Shown: one piece after another, positions 19,450 to 31,786 of the stretch
Layout: each line of letters starts with the position of its first letter
How positions within the stretch are numbered: position 1 is the stretch's first letter
Assembly (NCBI RefSeq): GCF_048128805.1
Contig: NC_135997.1
Coordinates: forward strand, 29,048,815 to 29,112,814
DNA length: 64,000 bases
Reading direction: 5' to 3'
Origin: Centroberyx gerrardi
Taxonomy: Eukaryota > Chordata > Actinopteri > Beryciformes > Berycidae
Translations under genes and position numbers: made by a program
The notes under the pieces: generated by a model
Database searches by the model: none
What the model was told of the DNA's origin: nothing
The model's input: only the letters and a program-made list of their open reading frames with translations

Positions 19450-19749
19450 CGTCTGTTTTGCTTTGAACTAGGTCGTGGACCCTTCATTGCAAAACACCTG
19501 GACCGAGCATCGCGTCGGGCCGAGTCAAACCTCAGTCATCTGGGCCGTCAGGTCTAGGAATTCTTTTTAAACCAAAGGCTTATGTAGGATACATAGCCTT
19601 TGCCTGTAGACTCGGACTGGGAAACTTGTGATACTAGTCTCCGGTGTAACGTCGTATGTATACATTTCGGAAGCTTCGCTCAAATGAACAAGCTTTACTT
19701 TGATACATGCCGTGGCGTTTCAGCACCACCGCTACGGACTGAGAAATGT

Positions 19750-19822
19750 TGTTTGTGCCCGGTTTCGAACCGGGGACCTTTCGTGTGTGACACGAACGTG
19801 ATAGCCACTACACCACAGAAAC
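19750..19822 (-). tRNA. tRNA-Val (CAC), type B, unit 3
   Basis: Matches unit 1 type B. Confidence 0.7.
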
Positions 19823-20130
19823 TCCCAGGACAAGGTTTTACAGTAAAGAAAGACGATAAGACGCTTTCCCTCGATTTCCACACCTATTTACCTCCAAAAC
19901 AACAGAGAAATCTTTCATATAGCTGGCCCGTTTCAAGCCAACGGCATTTAGCATATGAGGCAAATGGGATAACCACACCTGAGACAGTGTTTCACTTGAG
20001 GATGTAGCATAGGCAATGCTCAAATGTGGATTGCATTGAGACGGTGGCACAGGGTTGGGGTTAGCGTCTCAATTGGCTGCAGTGTTTGCAGAATCAATAC
20101 CATTTCTCACAGTGACGCGCTGATGCGCAG

Positions 20131-20204
20131 GTCTCTGTGGCGCAATCGGTCAGCGCGCTCGGCTGTTAACCGAGAGGATGGTGGTTCGAGCCCACCCAGG
20201 GACG
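20131..20204 (+). tRNA. tRNA-Asn (GTT), unit 4
   Basis: Matches unit 1; gacgcgctg flank variant. Confidence 0.92.
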
Positions 20205-20622
20205 CAGCGAGACAAATCTGTGCTGCTCAAAGTTTAGGTTTGGTCTTGCTGAGCTTCAAGTCATCACCGTTCCTGCGGTGGAGCTGCTGTGACAGGGGTT
20301 TTGTTGACGAGTCTTGTCCTGTTCCTGCTCCGGCCTTCACCTGGCTCTGTGGTCATCGCTTCACCTGTACCTCAATGTTTGTTCTCTCTTCCTCACTGTT
20401 TGTTCTCTCTTCCTCCCGAGCTTGTGCAATCCTCACTGCTTTTGCCATCACAGCTGCCAAATGCAGTGCGTCACTTTACAGCTGAGTCGGTTTTTACCTT
20501 AACCTCGGTTTGCTAACGTCGTTCTTACGAATGTCTCTGTATAGTTTATGACCTTGAATCCATTTGATATGATTTCATTCTGAAAGTTATTGAGACACTA
20601 TCTCAAGAGCTTAGCAGCTGAG

Positions 20623-20696
20623 GGTGCCGTGGCTTAGTTGGTCAAAGTGCCTGTCTAGTAAACAGGAGATCCTGGGTTCGAATCCCAGCGGTGCCT
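20623..20696 (+). tRNA. tRNA-Thr (AGT), unit 4
   Basis: Matches unit 1. Confidence 0.87.
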
Positions 20697-20797
20697 GCTC
20701 AGTGTTTCTATATTTGTCAGAAGGATATGCCCTCATGACGAATTCCGCACAGCAATTGCTCAGGTCACGGGTTGCAAGCAGGCTGAGCTGACCTGAA

Positions 20798-20866
20798 GCC
20801 TCGTTGGCACAGTAGGCAGCGCGTCTGATAATCTGAAGGTCGTGAGTTCAAACCTCACACGGGGCA
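20798..20866 (+). pseudogene. Pseudo-tRNA-Met, unit 4
   Basis: Same deletion as unit 1. The A module opens with ttccgcaca in place of ttccacaca. Confidence 0.88.
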
Positions 20867-21175
20867 CTTCCGTTTTGCTTTGAACTAGGTCGTGGACCTT
20901 TCGTTGCAAAACACCTGGGCCGAGCAGACTGGTCATCACGTTGAGCCGAGTCAAACCTCAGTCATCTGGGCCGTCTAGTCTAGGAATTCTTTTTAAACCA
21001 AAGGCTTTAGTTGAATACATAGCCTTTGCCTGTAGACTCGGACTGGGAAACTTGTGATACTAGTCTCCGTTGTAATGTCGTATGTATACGTTTCGGAAGC
21101 TTCGCTCAAATGAACAAGCTTTAGTTGGACAGACTCTGCGACGTTTCAGCACCACTGCTACGGACTGGGAAATGT

Positions 21176-21248
21176 TGTTTCTGCCCGGGTTCGAACCGGG
21201 GACCTTTCGTGTGTGAGACGAACGTGATAGCCACTACACCACAGAAAC
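21176..21248 (-). tRNA. tRNA-Val (CAC), type A, unit 4
   Basis: Matches unit 1. Confidence 0.9.
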
Positions 21249-21560
21249 TCCTACGAAGAGGTTTTACAGTAAAGAAAGACGATAAAACGCTTTCCCTCGA
21301 TTTCCACATCTATTTACCTCCAAAACAACAGAGAAATCTTTCATATTGCTGCCCGGTTTCAAGCCAGCGGCATTTAGCATATGAGGCAAATGGGATAACC
21401 ACACCTGAGACAGTGTTTCACTTGAGGATGTAGCTTAGGCAATGCTCAAATGTGGATTGCATTGAGACGGTGGCACAGGGACAAATTCCACATAGCAATT
21501 GCTCAGGTCACGGGTTGCAAGCAGGCTGAGCTGAGCCGAGCTGACCTCAGCTGACCTGAA

Positions 21561-21633
21561 GCCTCGTTGGCGCAGTAGGCAGCGCATCAGTCTCATAATC
21601 TGAAGGTCGTGAGTTCGACCCTCACACGGGGCA
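21561..21633 (+). tRNA. tRNA-Met (CAT), unit 4, variant
   Basis: The only Met copy seen with changes inside the gene: base 26 is a (gcgcatcag) and the T loop is ttcgacc. Stems and anticodon are intact, so it still folds. Confidence 0.9.
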
Positions 21634-21933
21634 CGTCTGTTTTGCTTTGAACTAGGTCGTGGACCCTTCATTGCAAAACACCTGGACCGAGCATCGCGTC
21701 GGGCCGAGTCAAACCTCAGTCATCTGGGCCGTCAGGTCTAGGAATTCTTTTTAAACCAAAGGCTTATGTAGGATACATAGCCTTTGCCTGTAGACTCGGA
21801 CTGGGAAACTTGTGATACTAGTCTCCGGTGTAACGTCGTATGTATACATTTCGGAAGCTTCGCTCAAATGAACAAGCTTTACTTTGATACATGCCGTGGC
21901 GTTTCAGCACCACCGCTACGGACTGAGAAATGT

Positions 21934-22006
21934 TGTTTGTGCCCGGTTTCGAACCGGGGACCTTTCGTGTGTGACACGAACGTGATAGCCACTACACCAC
22001 AGAAAC
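21934..22006 (-). tRNA. tRNA-Val (CAC), type B, unit 4
   Basis: Matches unit 1 type B. Confidence 0.7.
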
Positions 22007-22314
22007 TCCCAGGACAAGGTTTTACAGTAAAGAAAGACGATAAGACGCTTTCCCTCGATTTCCACACCTATTTACCTCCAAAACAACAGAGAAATCTTTC
22101 ATATAGCTGGCCCGTTTCAAGCCAACGGCATTTAGCATATGAGGCAAATGGGATAACCACACCTGAGACAGTGTTTCACTTGAGGATGTAGCATAGGCAA
22201 TGCTCAAATGTGGATTGCATTGAGACGGTGGCACAGGGTTGGGGTTAGCGTCTCAATTGGCTGCAGTGTTTGCAGAATCAATACCATTTCTCACAGTGAA
22301 GCGCTGATGCGCAG

Positions 22315-22388
22315 GTCTCTGTGGCGCAATCGGTCAGCGCGCTCGGCTGTTAACCGAGAGGATGGTGGTTCGAGCCCACCCAGGGACG
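22315..22388 (+). tRNA. tRNA-Asn (GTT), unit 5
   Basis: Matches unit 1. Confidence 0.92.
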
Positions 22389-22806
22389 CAGCGAGACAAA
22401 TCTGTGCTGCTCAAAGTTTAGGTTTGGTCTTGCTGAGCTTCAAGTCATCACCGTTCCTGCGGTGGAGCTGCTGTGACAGGGGTTTTGTTGACGAGTCTTG
22501 TCCTGTTCCTGCTCCGGCCTTCACCTGGCTCTGTGGTCATCGCTTCACCTGTACCTCAATGTTTGTTCTCTCTTCCTCACTGTTTGTTCTCTCTTCCTCC
22601 CGAGCTTGTGCAATCCTCACTGCTTTTGCCATCACAGCTGCCAAATGCAGTGCGTCACTTTACAGCTGAGTCGGTTTTTACCTTAACCTCGGTTTGCTAA
22701 CGTCGTTCTTACGAATGTCTCTGTATAGTTTATGACCTTGAATCCATTTGATATGATTTCATTCTGAAAGTTATTGAGACACTATCTCAAGAGCTTAGCA
22801 GCTGAG

Positions 22807-22880
22807 GGTGCCGTGGCTTAGTTGGTCAAAGTGCCTGTCTAGTAAACAGGAGATCCTGGGTTCGAATCCCAGCGGTGCCT
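22807..22880 (+). tRNA. tRNA-Thr (AGT), unit 5
   Basis: Matches unit 1. Confidence 0.87.
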
Positions 22881-22981
22881 GCTCAGTGTTTCTATATTTG
22901 TCAGAAGGATATGCCCTCATGACGAATTCCACACAGCAATTGCTCAGGTCACGGGTTGCAAGCAGGCTGAGCTGACCTGAA

Positions 22982-23050
22982 GCCTCGTTGGCACAGTAGG
23001 CAGCGCGTCTGATAATCTGAAGGTCGTGAGTTCAAACCTCACACGGGGCA
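22982..23050 (+). pseudogene. Pseudo-tRNA-Met, unit 5
   Basis: Same deletion as unit 1. Confidence 0.88.
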
Positions 23051-23359
23051 CTTCCGTTTTGCTTTGAACTAGGTCGTGGACCTTTCGTTGCAAAACACCT
23101 GGGCCGAGCAGACTGGTCATCACGTTGAGCCGAGTCAAACCTCAGTCATCTGGGCCGTCTAGTCTAGGAATTCTTTTTAAACCAAAGGCTTTAGTTGAAT
23201 ACATAGCCTTTGCCTGTAGACTCGGACTGGGAAACTTGTGATACTAGTCTCCGTTGTAATGTCGTATGTATACGTTTCGGAAGCTTCGCTCAAATGAACA
23301 AGCTTTAGTTGGACAGACTCTGCGACGTTTCAGCACCACTGCTACGGACTGGGAAATGT

Positions 23360-23432
23360 TGTTTCTGCCCGGGTTCGAACCGGGGACCTTTCGTGTGTGA
23401 GACGAACGTGATAGCCACTACACCACAGAAAC
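23360..23432 (-). tRNA. tRNA-Val (CAC), type A, unit 5
   Basis: Matches unit 1. Confidence 0.9.
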
Positions 23433-23744
23433 TCCTACGAAGAGGTTTTACAGTAAAGAAAGACGATAAAACGCTTTCCCTCGATTTCCACATCTATTTA
23501 CCTCCAAAACAACAGAGAAATCTTTCATATTGCTGCCCGGTTTCAAGCCAGCGGCATTTAGCATATGAGGCAAATGGGATAACCACACCTGAGACAGTGT
23601 TTCACTTGAGGATGTAGCTTAGGCAATGCTCAAATGTGGATTGCATTGAGACGGTGGCACAGGGACAAATTCCACATAGCAATTGCTCAGGTCACGGGTT
23701 GCAAGCAGGCTGAGCTGAGCCGAGCTGACCTCAGCTGACCTGAA

Positions 23745-23817
23745 GCCTCGTTGGCGCAGTAGGCAGCGCGTCAGTCTCATAATCTGAAGGTCGTGAGTTC
23801 GAACCTCACACGGGGCA
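23745..23817 (+). tRNA. tRNA-Met (CAT), unit 5
   Basis: Matches unit 1. Confidence 0.93.
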
Positions 23818-24117
23818 CGTCTGTTTTGCTTTGAACTAGGTCGTGGACCCTTCATTGCAAAACACCTGGACCGAGCATCGCGTCGGGCCGAGTCAAACCT
23901 CAGTCATCTGGGCCGTCAGGTCTAGGAATTCTTTTTAAACCAAAGGCTTATGTAGGATACATAGCCTTTGCCTGTAGACTCGGACTGGGAAACTTGTGAT
24001 ACTAGTCTCCGGTGTAACGTCGTATGTATACATTTCGGAAGCTTCGCTCAAATGAACAAGCTTTACTTTGATACATGCCGTGGCGTTTCAGCACCACCGC
24101 TACGGACTGAGAAATGT

Positions 24118-24190
24118 TGTTTGTGCCCGGTTTCGAACCGGGGACCTTTCGTGTGTGACACGAACGTGATAGCCACTACACCACAGAAAC
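24118..24190 (-). tRNA. tRNA-Val (CAC), type B, unit 5
   Basis: Matches unit 1 type B. Confidence 0.7.
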
Positions 24191-24498
24191 TCCCAGGACA
24201 AGGTTTTACAGTAAAGAAAGACGATAAGACGCTTTCCCTCGATTTCCACACCTATTTACCTCCAAAACAACAGAGAAATCTTTCATATAGCTGGCCCGTT
24301 TCAAGCCAACGGCATTTAGCATATGAGGCAAATGGGATAACCACACCTGAGACAGTGTTTCACTTGAGGATGTAGCATAGGCAATGCTCAAATGTGGATT
24401 GCATTGAGACGGTGGCACAGGGTTGGGGTTAGCGTCTCAATTGGCTGCAGTGTTTGCAGAATCAATACCATTTCTCACAGTGAAGCGCTGATGCGCAG

Positions 24499-24572
24499 GT
24501 CTCTGTGGCGCAATCGGTCAGCGCGCTCGGCTGTTAACCGAGAGGATGGTGGTTCGAGCCCACCCAGGGACG
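24499..24572 (+). tRNA. tRNA-Asn (GTT), unit 6
   Basis: Matches unit 1. Confidence 0.92.
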
Positions 24573-24990
24573 CAGCGAGACAAATCTGTGCTGCTCAAAG
24601 TTTAGGTTTGGTCTTGCTGAGCTTCAAGTCATCACCGTTCCTGCGGTGGAGCTGCTGTGACAGGGGTTTTGTTGACGAGTCTTGTCCTGTTCCTGCTCCG
24701 GCCTTCACCTGGCTCTGTGGTCATCGCTTCACCTGTACCTCAATGTTTGTTCTCTCTTCCTCACTGTTTGTTCTCTCTTCCTCCCGAGCTTGTGCAATCC
24801 TCACTGCTTTTGCCATCACAGCTGCCAAATGCAGTGCGTCACTTTACAGCTGAGTCGGTTTTTACCTTAACCTCGGTTTGCTAACGTCGTTCTTACGAAT
24901 GTCTCTGTATAGTTTATGACCTTGAATCCATTTGATATGATTTCATTCTGAAAGTTATTGAGACACTATCTCAAGAGCTTAGCAGCTGAG

Positions 24991-25064
24991 GGTGCCGTGG
25001 CTTAGTTGGTCAAAGTGCCTGTCTAGTAAACAGGAGATCCTGGGTTCGAATCCCAGCGGTGCCT
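24991..25064 (+). tRNA. tRNA-Thr (AGT), unit 6
   Basis: Matches unit 1. Confidence 0.87.
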
Positions 25065-25165
25065 GCTCAGTGTTTCTATATTTGTCAGAAGGATATGCCC
25101 TCATGACGAATTCCACACAGCAATTGCTCAGGTCACGGGTTGCAAGCAGGCTGAGCTGACCTGAA

Positions 25166-25234
25166 GCCTCGTTGGCACAGTAGGCAGCGCGTCTGATAAT
25201 CTGAAGGTCGTGAGTTCAAACCTCACACGGGGCA
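25166..25234 (+). pseudogene. Pseudo-tRNA-Met, unit 6
   Basis: Same deletion as unit 1. Confidence 0.88.
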
Positions 25235-25543
25235 CTTCCGTTTTGCTTTGAACTAGGTCGTGGACCTTTCGTTGCAAAACACCTGGGCCGAGCAGACTGG
25301 TCATCACGTTGAGCCGAGTCAAACCTCAGTCATCTGGGCCGTCTAGTCTAGGAATTCTTTTTAAACCAAAGGCTTTAGTTGAATACATAGCCTTTGCCTG
25401 TAGACTCGGACTGGGAAACTTGTGATACTAGTCTCCGTTGTAATGTCGTATGTATACGTTTCGGAAGCTTCGCTCAAATGAACAAGCTTTAGTTGGACAG
25501 ACTCTGCGACGTTTCAGCACCACTGCTACGGACTGGGAAATGT

Positions 25544-25616
25544 TGTTTCTGCCCGGGTTCGAACCGGGGACCTTTCGTGTGTGAGACGAACGTGATAGCC
25601 ACTACACCACAGAAAC
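25544..25616 (-). tRNA. tRNA-Val (CAC), type A, unit 6
   Basis: Matches unit 1. Confidence 0.9.
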
Positions 25617-25928
25617 TCCTACGAAGAGGTTTTACAGTAAAGAAAGACGATAAAACGCTTTCCCTCGATTTCCACATCTATTTACCTCCAAAACAACAGA
25701 GAAATCTTTCATATTGCTGCCCGGTTTCAAGCCAGCGGCATTTAGCATATGAGGCAAATGGGATAACCACACCTGAGACAGTGTTTCACTTGAGGATGTA
25801 GCTTAGGCAATGCTCAAATGTGGATTGCATTGAGACGGTGGCACAGGGACAAATTCCACATAGCAATTGCTCAGGTCACGGGTTGCAAGCAGGCTGAGCT
25901 GAGCCGAGCTGACCTCAGCTGACCTGAA

Positions 25929-26001
25929 GCCTCGTTGGCGCAGTAGGCAGCGCGTCAGTCTCATAATCTGAAGGTCGTGAGTTCGAACCTCACACGGGGC
26001 A
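25929..26001 (+). tRNA. tRNA-Met (CAT), unit 6
   Basis: Matches unit 1. Confidence 0.93.
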
Positions 26002-26301
26002 CGTCTGTTTTGCTTTGAACTAGGTCGTGGACCCTTCATTGCAAAACACCTGGACCGAGCATCGCGTCGGGCCGAGTCAAACCTCAGTCATCTGGGCCGT
26101 CAGGTCTAGGAATTCTTTTTAAACCAAAGGCTTATGTAGGATACATAGCCTTTGCCTGTAGACTCGGACTGGGAAACTTGTGATACTAGTCTCCGGTGTA
26201 ACGTCGTATGTATACATTTCGGAAGCTTCGCTCAAATGAACAAGCTTTACTTTGATACATGCCGTGGCGTTTCAGCACCACCGCTACGGACTGAGAAATG
26301 T

Positions 26302-26374
26302 TGTTTGTGCCCGATTTCGAACCGGGGACCTTTCGTGTGTGACACGAACGTGATAGCCACTACACCACAGAAAC
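26302..26374 (-). tRNA. tRNA-Val (CAC), type B, unit 6, T-stem variant
   Basis: T stem cccgg/tcggg: the pair next to the T loop becomes G-T. This variant is shared only with units 7 and 8. Confidence 0.66.
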
Positions 26375-26682
26375 TCCCAGGACAAGGTTTTACAGTAAAG
26401 AAAGACGATAAGACGCTTTCCCTCGATTTCCACACCTATTTACCTCCAAAACAACAGAGAAATCTTTCATATAGCTGGCCCGTTTCAAGCCAACGGCATT
26501 TAGCATATGAGGCAAATGGGATAACCACACCTGAGACAGTGTTTCACTTGAGGATGTAGCATAGGCAATGCTCAAATGTGGATTGCATTGAGACGGTGGC
26601 ACAGGGTTGGGGTTAGCGTCTCAATTGGCTGCAGTGTTTGCAGAATCAATACCATTTCTCACAGTGACGCGCTGATGCGCAG

Positions 26683-26756
26683 GTCTCTGTGGCGCAATCG
26701 GTCAGCGCGCTCGGCTGTTAACCGAGAGGATGGTGGTTCGAGCCCACCCAGGGACG
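26683..26756 (+). tRNA. tRNA-Asn (GTT), unit 7
   Basis: Matches unit 1; gacgcgctg flank variant. Confidence 0.92.
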
Positions 26757-27174
26757 CAGCGAGACAAATCTGTGCTGCTCAAAGTTTAGGTTTGGTCTTG
26801 CTGAGCTTCAAGTCATCACCGTTCCTGCGGTGGAGCTGCTGTGACAGGGGTTTTGTTGACGAGTCTTGTCCTGTTCCTGCTCCGGCCTTCACCTGGCTCT
26901 GTGGTCATCGCTTCACCTGTACCTCAATGTTTGTTCTCTCTTCCTCACTGTTTGTTCTCTCTTCCTCCCGAGCTTGTGCAATCCTCACTGCTTTTGCCAT
27001 CACAGCTGCCAAATGCAGTGCGTCACTTTACAGCTGAGTCGGTTTTTACCTTAACCTCGGTTTGCTAACGTCGTTCTTACGAATGTCTCTGTATAGTTTA
27101 TGACCTTGAATCCATTTGATATGATTTCATTCTGAAAGTTATTGAGACACTATCTCAAGAGCTTAGCAGCTGAG

Positions 27175-27248
27175 GGTGCCGTGGCTTAGTTGGTCAAAGT
27201 GCCTGTCTAGTAAACAGGAGATCCTGGGTTCGAATCCCAGCGGTGCCT
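27175..27248 (+). tRNA. tRNA-Thr (AGT), unit 7
   Basis: Matches unit 1. Confidence 0.87.
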
Positions 27249-27349
27249 GCTCAGTGTTTCTATATTTGTCAGAAGGATATGCCCTCATGACGAATTCCAC
27301 ACAGCAATTGCTCAGGTCACGGGTTGCAAGCAGGCTGAGCTGACCTGAA

Positions 27350-27418
27350 GCCTCGTTGGCACAGTAGGCAGCGCGTCTGATAATCTGAAGGTCGTGAGTT
27401 CAAACCTCACACGGGGCA
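27350..27418 (+). pseudogene. Pseudo-tRNA-Met, unit 7
   Basis: Same deletion as unit 1; the 3' flank reads cttctg in place of cttccg. Confidence 0.88.
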
Positions 27419-27727
27419 CTTCTGTTTTGCTTTGAACTAGGTCGTGGACCTTTCGTTGCAAAACACCTGGGCCGAGCAGACTGGTCATCACGTTGAGCCG
27501 AGTCAAACCTCAGTCATCTGGGCCGTCTAGTCTAGGAATTCTTTTTAAACCAAAGGCTTTAGTTGAATACATAGCCTTTGCCTGTAGACTCGGACTGGGA
27601 AACTTGTGATACTAGTCTCCGTTGTAATGTCGTATGTATACGTTTCGGAAGCTTCGCTCAAATGAACAAGCTTTAGTTGGACAGACTCTGCGACGTTTCA
27701 GCACCACTGCTACGGACTGGGAAATGT

Positions 27728-27800
27728 TGTTTCTGCCCGGGTTCGAACCGGGGACCTTTCGTGTGTGAGACGAACGTGATAGCCACTACACCACAGAAAC
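27728..27800 (-). tRNA. tRNA-Val (CAC), type A, unit 7
   Basis: Matches unit 1. Confidence 0.9.
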
Positions 27801-28112
27801 TCCTACGAAGAGGTTTTACAGTAAAGAAAGACGATAAAACGCTTTCCCTCGATTTCCACATCTATTTACCTCCAAAACAACAGAGAAATCTTTCATATTG
27901 CTGCCCGGTTTCAAGCCAGCGGCATTTAGCATATGAGGCAAATGGGATAACCACACCTGAGACAGTGTTTCACTTGAGGATGTAGCTTAGGCAATGCTCA
28001 AATGTGGATTGCATTGAGACGGTGGCACAGGGACAAATTCCACATAGCAATTGCTCAGGTCACGGGTTGCAAGCAGGCTGAGCTGAGCCGAGCTGACCTC
28101 AGCTGACCTGAA

Positions 28113-28185
28113 GCCTCGTTGGCGCAGTAGGCAGCGCGTCAGTCTCATAATCTGAAGGTCGTGAGTTCGAACCTCACACGGGGCA
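28113..28185 (+). tRNA. tRNA-Met (CAT), unit 7
   Basis: Matches unit 1. Confidence 0.93.
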
Positions 28186-28485
28186 CGTCTGTTTTGCTTT
28201 GAACTAGGTCGTGGACCCTTCATTGCAAAACACCTGGACCGAGCATCGCGTCGGGCCGAGTCAAACCTCAGTCATCTGGGCCGTCAGGTCTAGGAATTCT
28301 TTTTAAACCAAAGGCTTATGTAGGATACATAGCCTTTGCCTGTAGACTCGGACTGGGAAACTTGTGATACTAGTCTCCGGTGTAACGTCGTATGTATACA
28401 TTTCGGAAGCTTCGCTCAAATGAACAAGCTTTACTTTGATACATGCCGTGGCGTTTCAGCACCACCGCTACGGACTGAGAAATGT

Positions 28486-28558
28486 TGTTTGTGCCCGATT
28501 TCGAACCGGGGACCTTTCGTGTGTGACACGAACGTGATAGCCACTACACCACAGAAAC
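28486..28558 (-). tRNA. tRNA-Val (CAC), type B, unit 7, T-stem variant
   Basis: Same G-T T-stem variant as unit 6. Confidence 0.66.
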
Positions 28559-28866
28559 TCCCAGGACAAGGTTTTACAGTAAAGAAAGACGATAAGACGC
28601 TTTCCCTCGATTTCCACACCTATTTACCTCCAAAACAACAGAGAAATCTTTCATATAGCTGGCCCGTTTCAAGCCAACGGCATTTAGCATATGAGGCAAA
28701 TGGGATAACCACACCTGAGACAGTGTTTCACTTGAGGATGTAGCATAGGCAATGCTCAAATGTGGATTGCATTGAGACGGTGGCACAGGGTTGGGGTTAG
28801 CGTCTCAATTGGCTGCAGTGTTTGCAGAATCAATACCATTTCTCACAGTGACGCGCTGATGCGCAG

Positions 28867-28940
28867 GTCTCTGTGGCGCAATCGGTCAGCGCGCTCGGCT
28901 GTTAACCGAGAGGATGGTGGTTCGAGCCCACCCAGGGACG
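28867..28940 (+). tRNA. tRNA-Asn (GTT), unit 8
   Basis: Matches unit 1; gacgcgctg flank variant. Confidence 0.92.
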
Positions 28941-29358
28941 CAGCGAGACAAATCTGTGCTGCTCAAAGTTTAGGTTTGGTCTTGCTGAGCTTCAAGTCAT
29001 CACCGTTCCTGCGGTGGAGCTGCTGTGACAGGGGTTTTGTTGACGAGTCTTGTCCTGTTCCTGCTCCGGCCTTCACCTGGCTCTGTGGTCATCGCTTCAC
29101 CTGTACCTCAATGTTTGTTCTCTCTTCCTCACTGTTTGTTCTCTCTTCCTCCCGAGCTTGTGCAATCCTCACTGCTTTTGCCATCACAGCTGCCAAATGC
29201 AGTGCGTCACTTTACAGCTGAGTCGGTTTTTACCTTAACCTCGGTTTGCTAACGTCGTTCTTACGAATGTCTCTGTATAGTTTATGACCTTGAATCCATT
29301 TGATATGATTTCATTCTGAAAGTTATTGAGACACTATCTCAAGAGCTTAGCAGCTGAG

Positions 29359-29432
29359 GGTGCCGTGGCTTAGTTGGTCAAAGTGCCTGTCTAGTAAACA
29401 GGAGATCCTGGGTTCGAATCCCAGCGGTGCCT
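29359..29432 (+). tRNA. tRNA-Thr (AGT), unit 8
   Basis: Matches unit 1. Confidence 0.87.
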
Positions 29433-29533
29433 GCTCAGTGTTTCTATATTTGTCAGAAGGATATGCCCTCATGACGAATTCCACACAGCAATTGCTCAGG
29501 TCACGGGTTGCAAGCAGGCTGAGCTGACCTGAA

Positions 29534-29602
29534 GCCTCGTTGGCACAGTAGGCAGCGCGTCTGATAATCTGAAGGTCGTGAGTTCAAACCTCACACGGGG
29601 CA
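29534..29602 (+). pseudogene. Pseudo-tRNA-Met, unit 8
   Basis: Same deletion as unit 1. Confidence 0.88.
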
Positions 29603-29911
29603 CTTCCGTTTTGCTTTGAACTAGGTCGTGGACCTTTCGTTGCAAAACACCTGGGCCGAGCAGACTGGTCATCACGTTGAGCCGAGTCAAACCTCAGTCA
29701 TCTGGGCCGTCTAGTCTAGGAATTGTTTTTAAACCAAAGGCTTTAGTTGAATACATAGCCTTTGCCTGTAGACTCGGACTGGGAAACTTGTGATACTAGT
29801 CTCCGTTGTAATGTCGTATGTATACGTTTCGGAAGCTTCGCTCAAATGGACAAGCTTTAGTTGGACAGACTCTGCGACGTTTCAGCACCACTGCTACGGA
29901 CTGGGAAATGT

Positions 29912-29984
29912 TGTTTCTGCCCGGGTTCGAACCGGGGACCTTTCGTGTGTGAGACGAACGTGATAGCCACTACACCACAGAAAC
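29912..29984 (-). tRNA. tRNA-Val (CAC), type A, unit 8
   Basis: Matches unit 1. The spacer below it carries two changes private to this unit (aattgtttt near 29722, aaatggaca near 29846). Confidence 0.9.
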
Positions 29985-30296
29985 TCCTACGAAGAGGTTT
30001 TACAGTAAAGAAAGACGATAAAACGCTTTCCCTCGATTTCCACATCTATTTACCTCCAAAACAACAGAGAAATCTTTCATATTGCTGCCCGGTTTCAAGC
30101 CAGCGGCATTTAGCATATGAGGCAAATGGGATAACCACACCTGAGACAGTGTTTCACTTGAGGATGTAGCTTAGGCAATGCTCAAATGTGGATTGCATTG
30201 AGACGGTGGCACAGGGACAAATTCCACATAGCAATTGCTCAGGTCACGGGTTGCAAGCAGGCTGAGCTGAGCCGAGCTGACCTCAGCTGACCTGAA

Positions 30297-30369
30297 GCCT
30301 CGTTGGCGCAGTAGGCAGCGCGTCAGTCTCATAATCTGAAGGTCGTGAGTTCGAACCTCACACGGGGCA
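30297..30369 (+). tRNA. tRNA-Met (CAT), unit 8
   Basis: Matches unit 1. Confidence 0.93.
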
Positions 30370-30669
30370 CGTCTGTTTTGCTTTGAACTAGGTCGTGGAC
30401 CCTTCATTGCAAAACACCTGGACCGAGCATCGCGTCGGGCCGAGTCAAACCTCAGTCATCTGGGCCGTCAGGTCTAGGAATTCTTTTTAAACCAAAGGCT
30501 TATGTAGGATACATAGCCTTTGCCTGTAGACTCGGACTGGGAAACTTGTGATACTAGTCTCCGGTGTAACGTCGTATGTATACATTTCGGAAGCTTCGCT
30601 CAAATGAACAAGCTTTACTTTGATACATGCCGTGGCGTTTCAGCACCACCGCTACGGACTGAGAAATGT

Positions 30670-30742
30670 TGTTTGTGCCCGATTTCGAACCGGGGACCTT
30701 TCGTGTGTGACACGAACGTGATAGCCACTACACCACAGAAAC
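30670..30742 (-). tRNA. tRNA-Val (CAC), type B, unit 8, T-stem variant
   Basis: Same G-T T-stem variant as unit 6. Confidence 0.66.
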
Positions 30743-31050
30743 TCCCAGGACAAGGTTTTACAGTAAAGAAAGACGATAAGACGCTTTCCCTCGATTTCCA
30801 CACCTATTTACCTCCAAAACAACAGAGAAATCTTTCATATAGCTGGCCCGTTTCAAGCCAACGGCATTTAGCATATGAGGCAAATGGGATAACCACACCT
30901 GAGACAGTGTTTCACTTGAGGATGTAGCATAGGCAATGCTCAAATGTGGATTGCATTGAGACGGTGGCACAGGGTTGGGGTTAGCGTCTCAATTGGCTGC
31001 AGTGTTTGCAGAATCAATACCATTTCTCACAGTGACGCGCTGATGCGCAG

Positions 31051-31124
31051 GTCTCTGTGGCGCAATCGGTCAGCGCGCTCGGCTGTTAACCGAGAGGATG
31101 GTGGTTCGAGCCCACCCAGGGACG
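31051..31124 (+). tRNA. tRNA-Asn (GTT), unit 9
   Basis: Matches unit 1; gacgcgctg flank variant. Confidence 0.92.
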
Positions 31125-31542
31125 CAGCGAGACAAATCTGTGCTGCTCAAAGTTTAGGTTTGGTCTTGCTGAGCTTCAAGTCATCACCGTTCCTGCGGTG
31201 GAGCTGCTGTGACAGGGGTTTTGTTGACGAGTCTTGTCCTGTTCCTGCTCCGGCCTTCACCTGGCTCTGTGGTCATCGCTTCACCTGTACCTCAATGTTT
31301 GTTCTCTCTTCCTCACTGTTTGTTCTCTCTTCCTCCCGAGCTTGTGCAATCCTCACTGCTTTTGCCATCACAGCTGCCAAATGCAGTGCGTCACTTTACA
31401 GCTGAGTCGGTTTTTACCTTAACCTCGGTTTGCTAACGTCGTTCTTACGAATGTCTCTGTATAGTTTATGACCTTGAATCCATTTGATATGATTTCATTC
31501 TGAAAGTTATTGAGACACTATCTCAAGAGCTTAGCAGCTGAG

Positions 31543-31616
31543 GGTGCCGTGGCTTAGTTGGTCAAAGTGCCTGTCTAGTAAACAGGAGATCCTGGGTTCG
31601 AATCCCAGCGGTGCCT
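31543..31616 (+). tRNA. tRNA-Thr (AGT), unit 9
   Basis: Matches unit 1. Confidence 0.87.
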
Positions 31617-31717
31617 GCTCAGTGTTTCTATATTTGTCAGAAGGATATGCCCTCATGACGAATTCCACACAGCAATTGCTCAGGTCACGGGTTGCAAGCA
31701 GGCTGAGCTGACCTGAA

Positions 31718-31786
31718 GCCTCGTTGGCACAGTAGGCAGCGCGTCTGATAATCTGAAGGTCGTGAGTTCAAACCTCACACGGGGCA
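31718..31786 (+). pseudogene. Pseudo-tRNA-Met, unit 9
   Basis: Same deletion as unit 1. Confidence 0.88.
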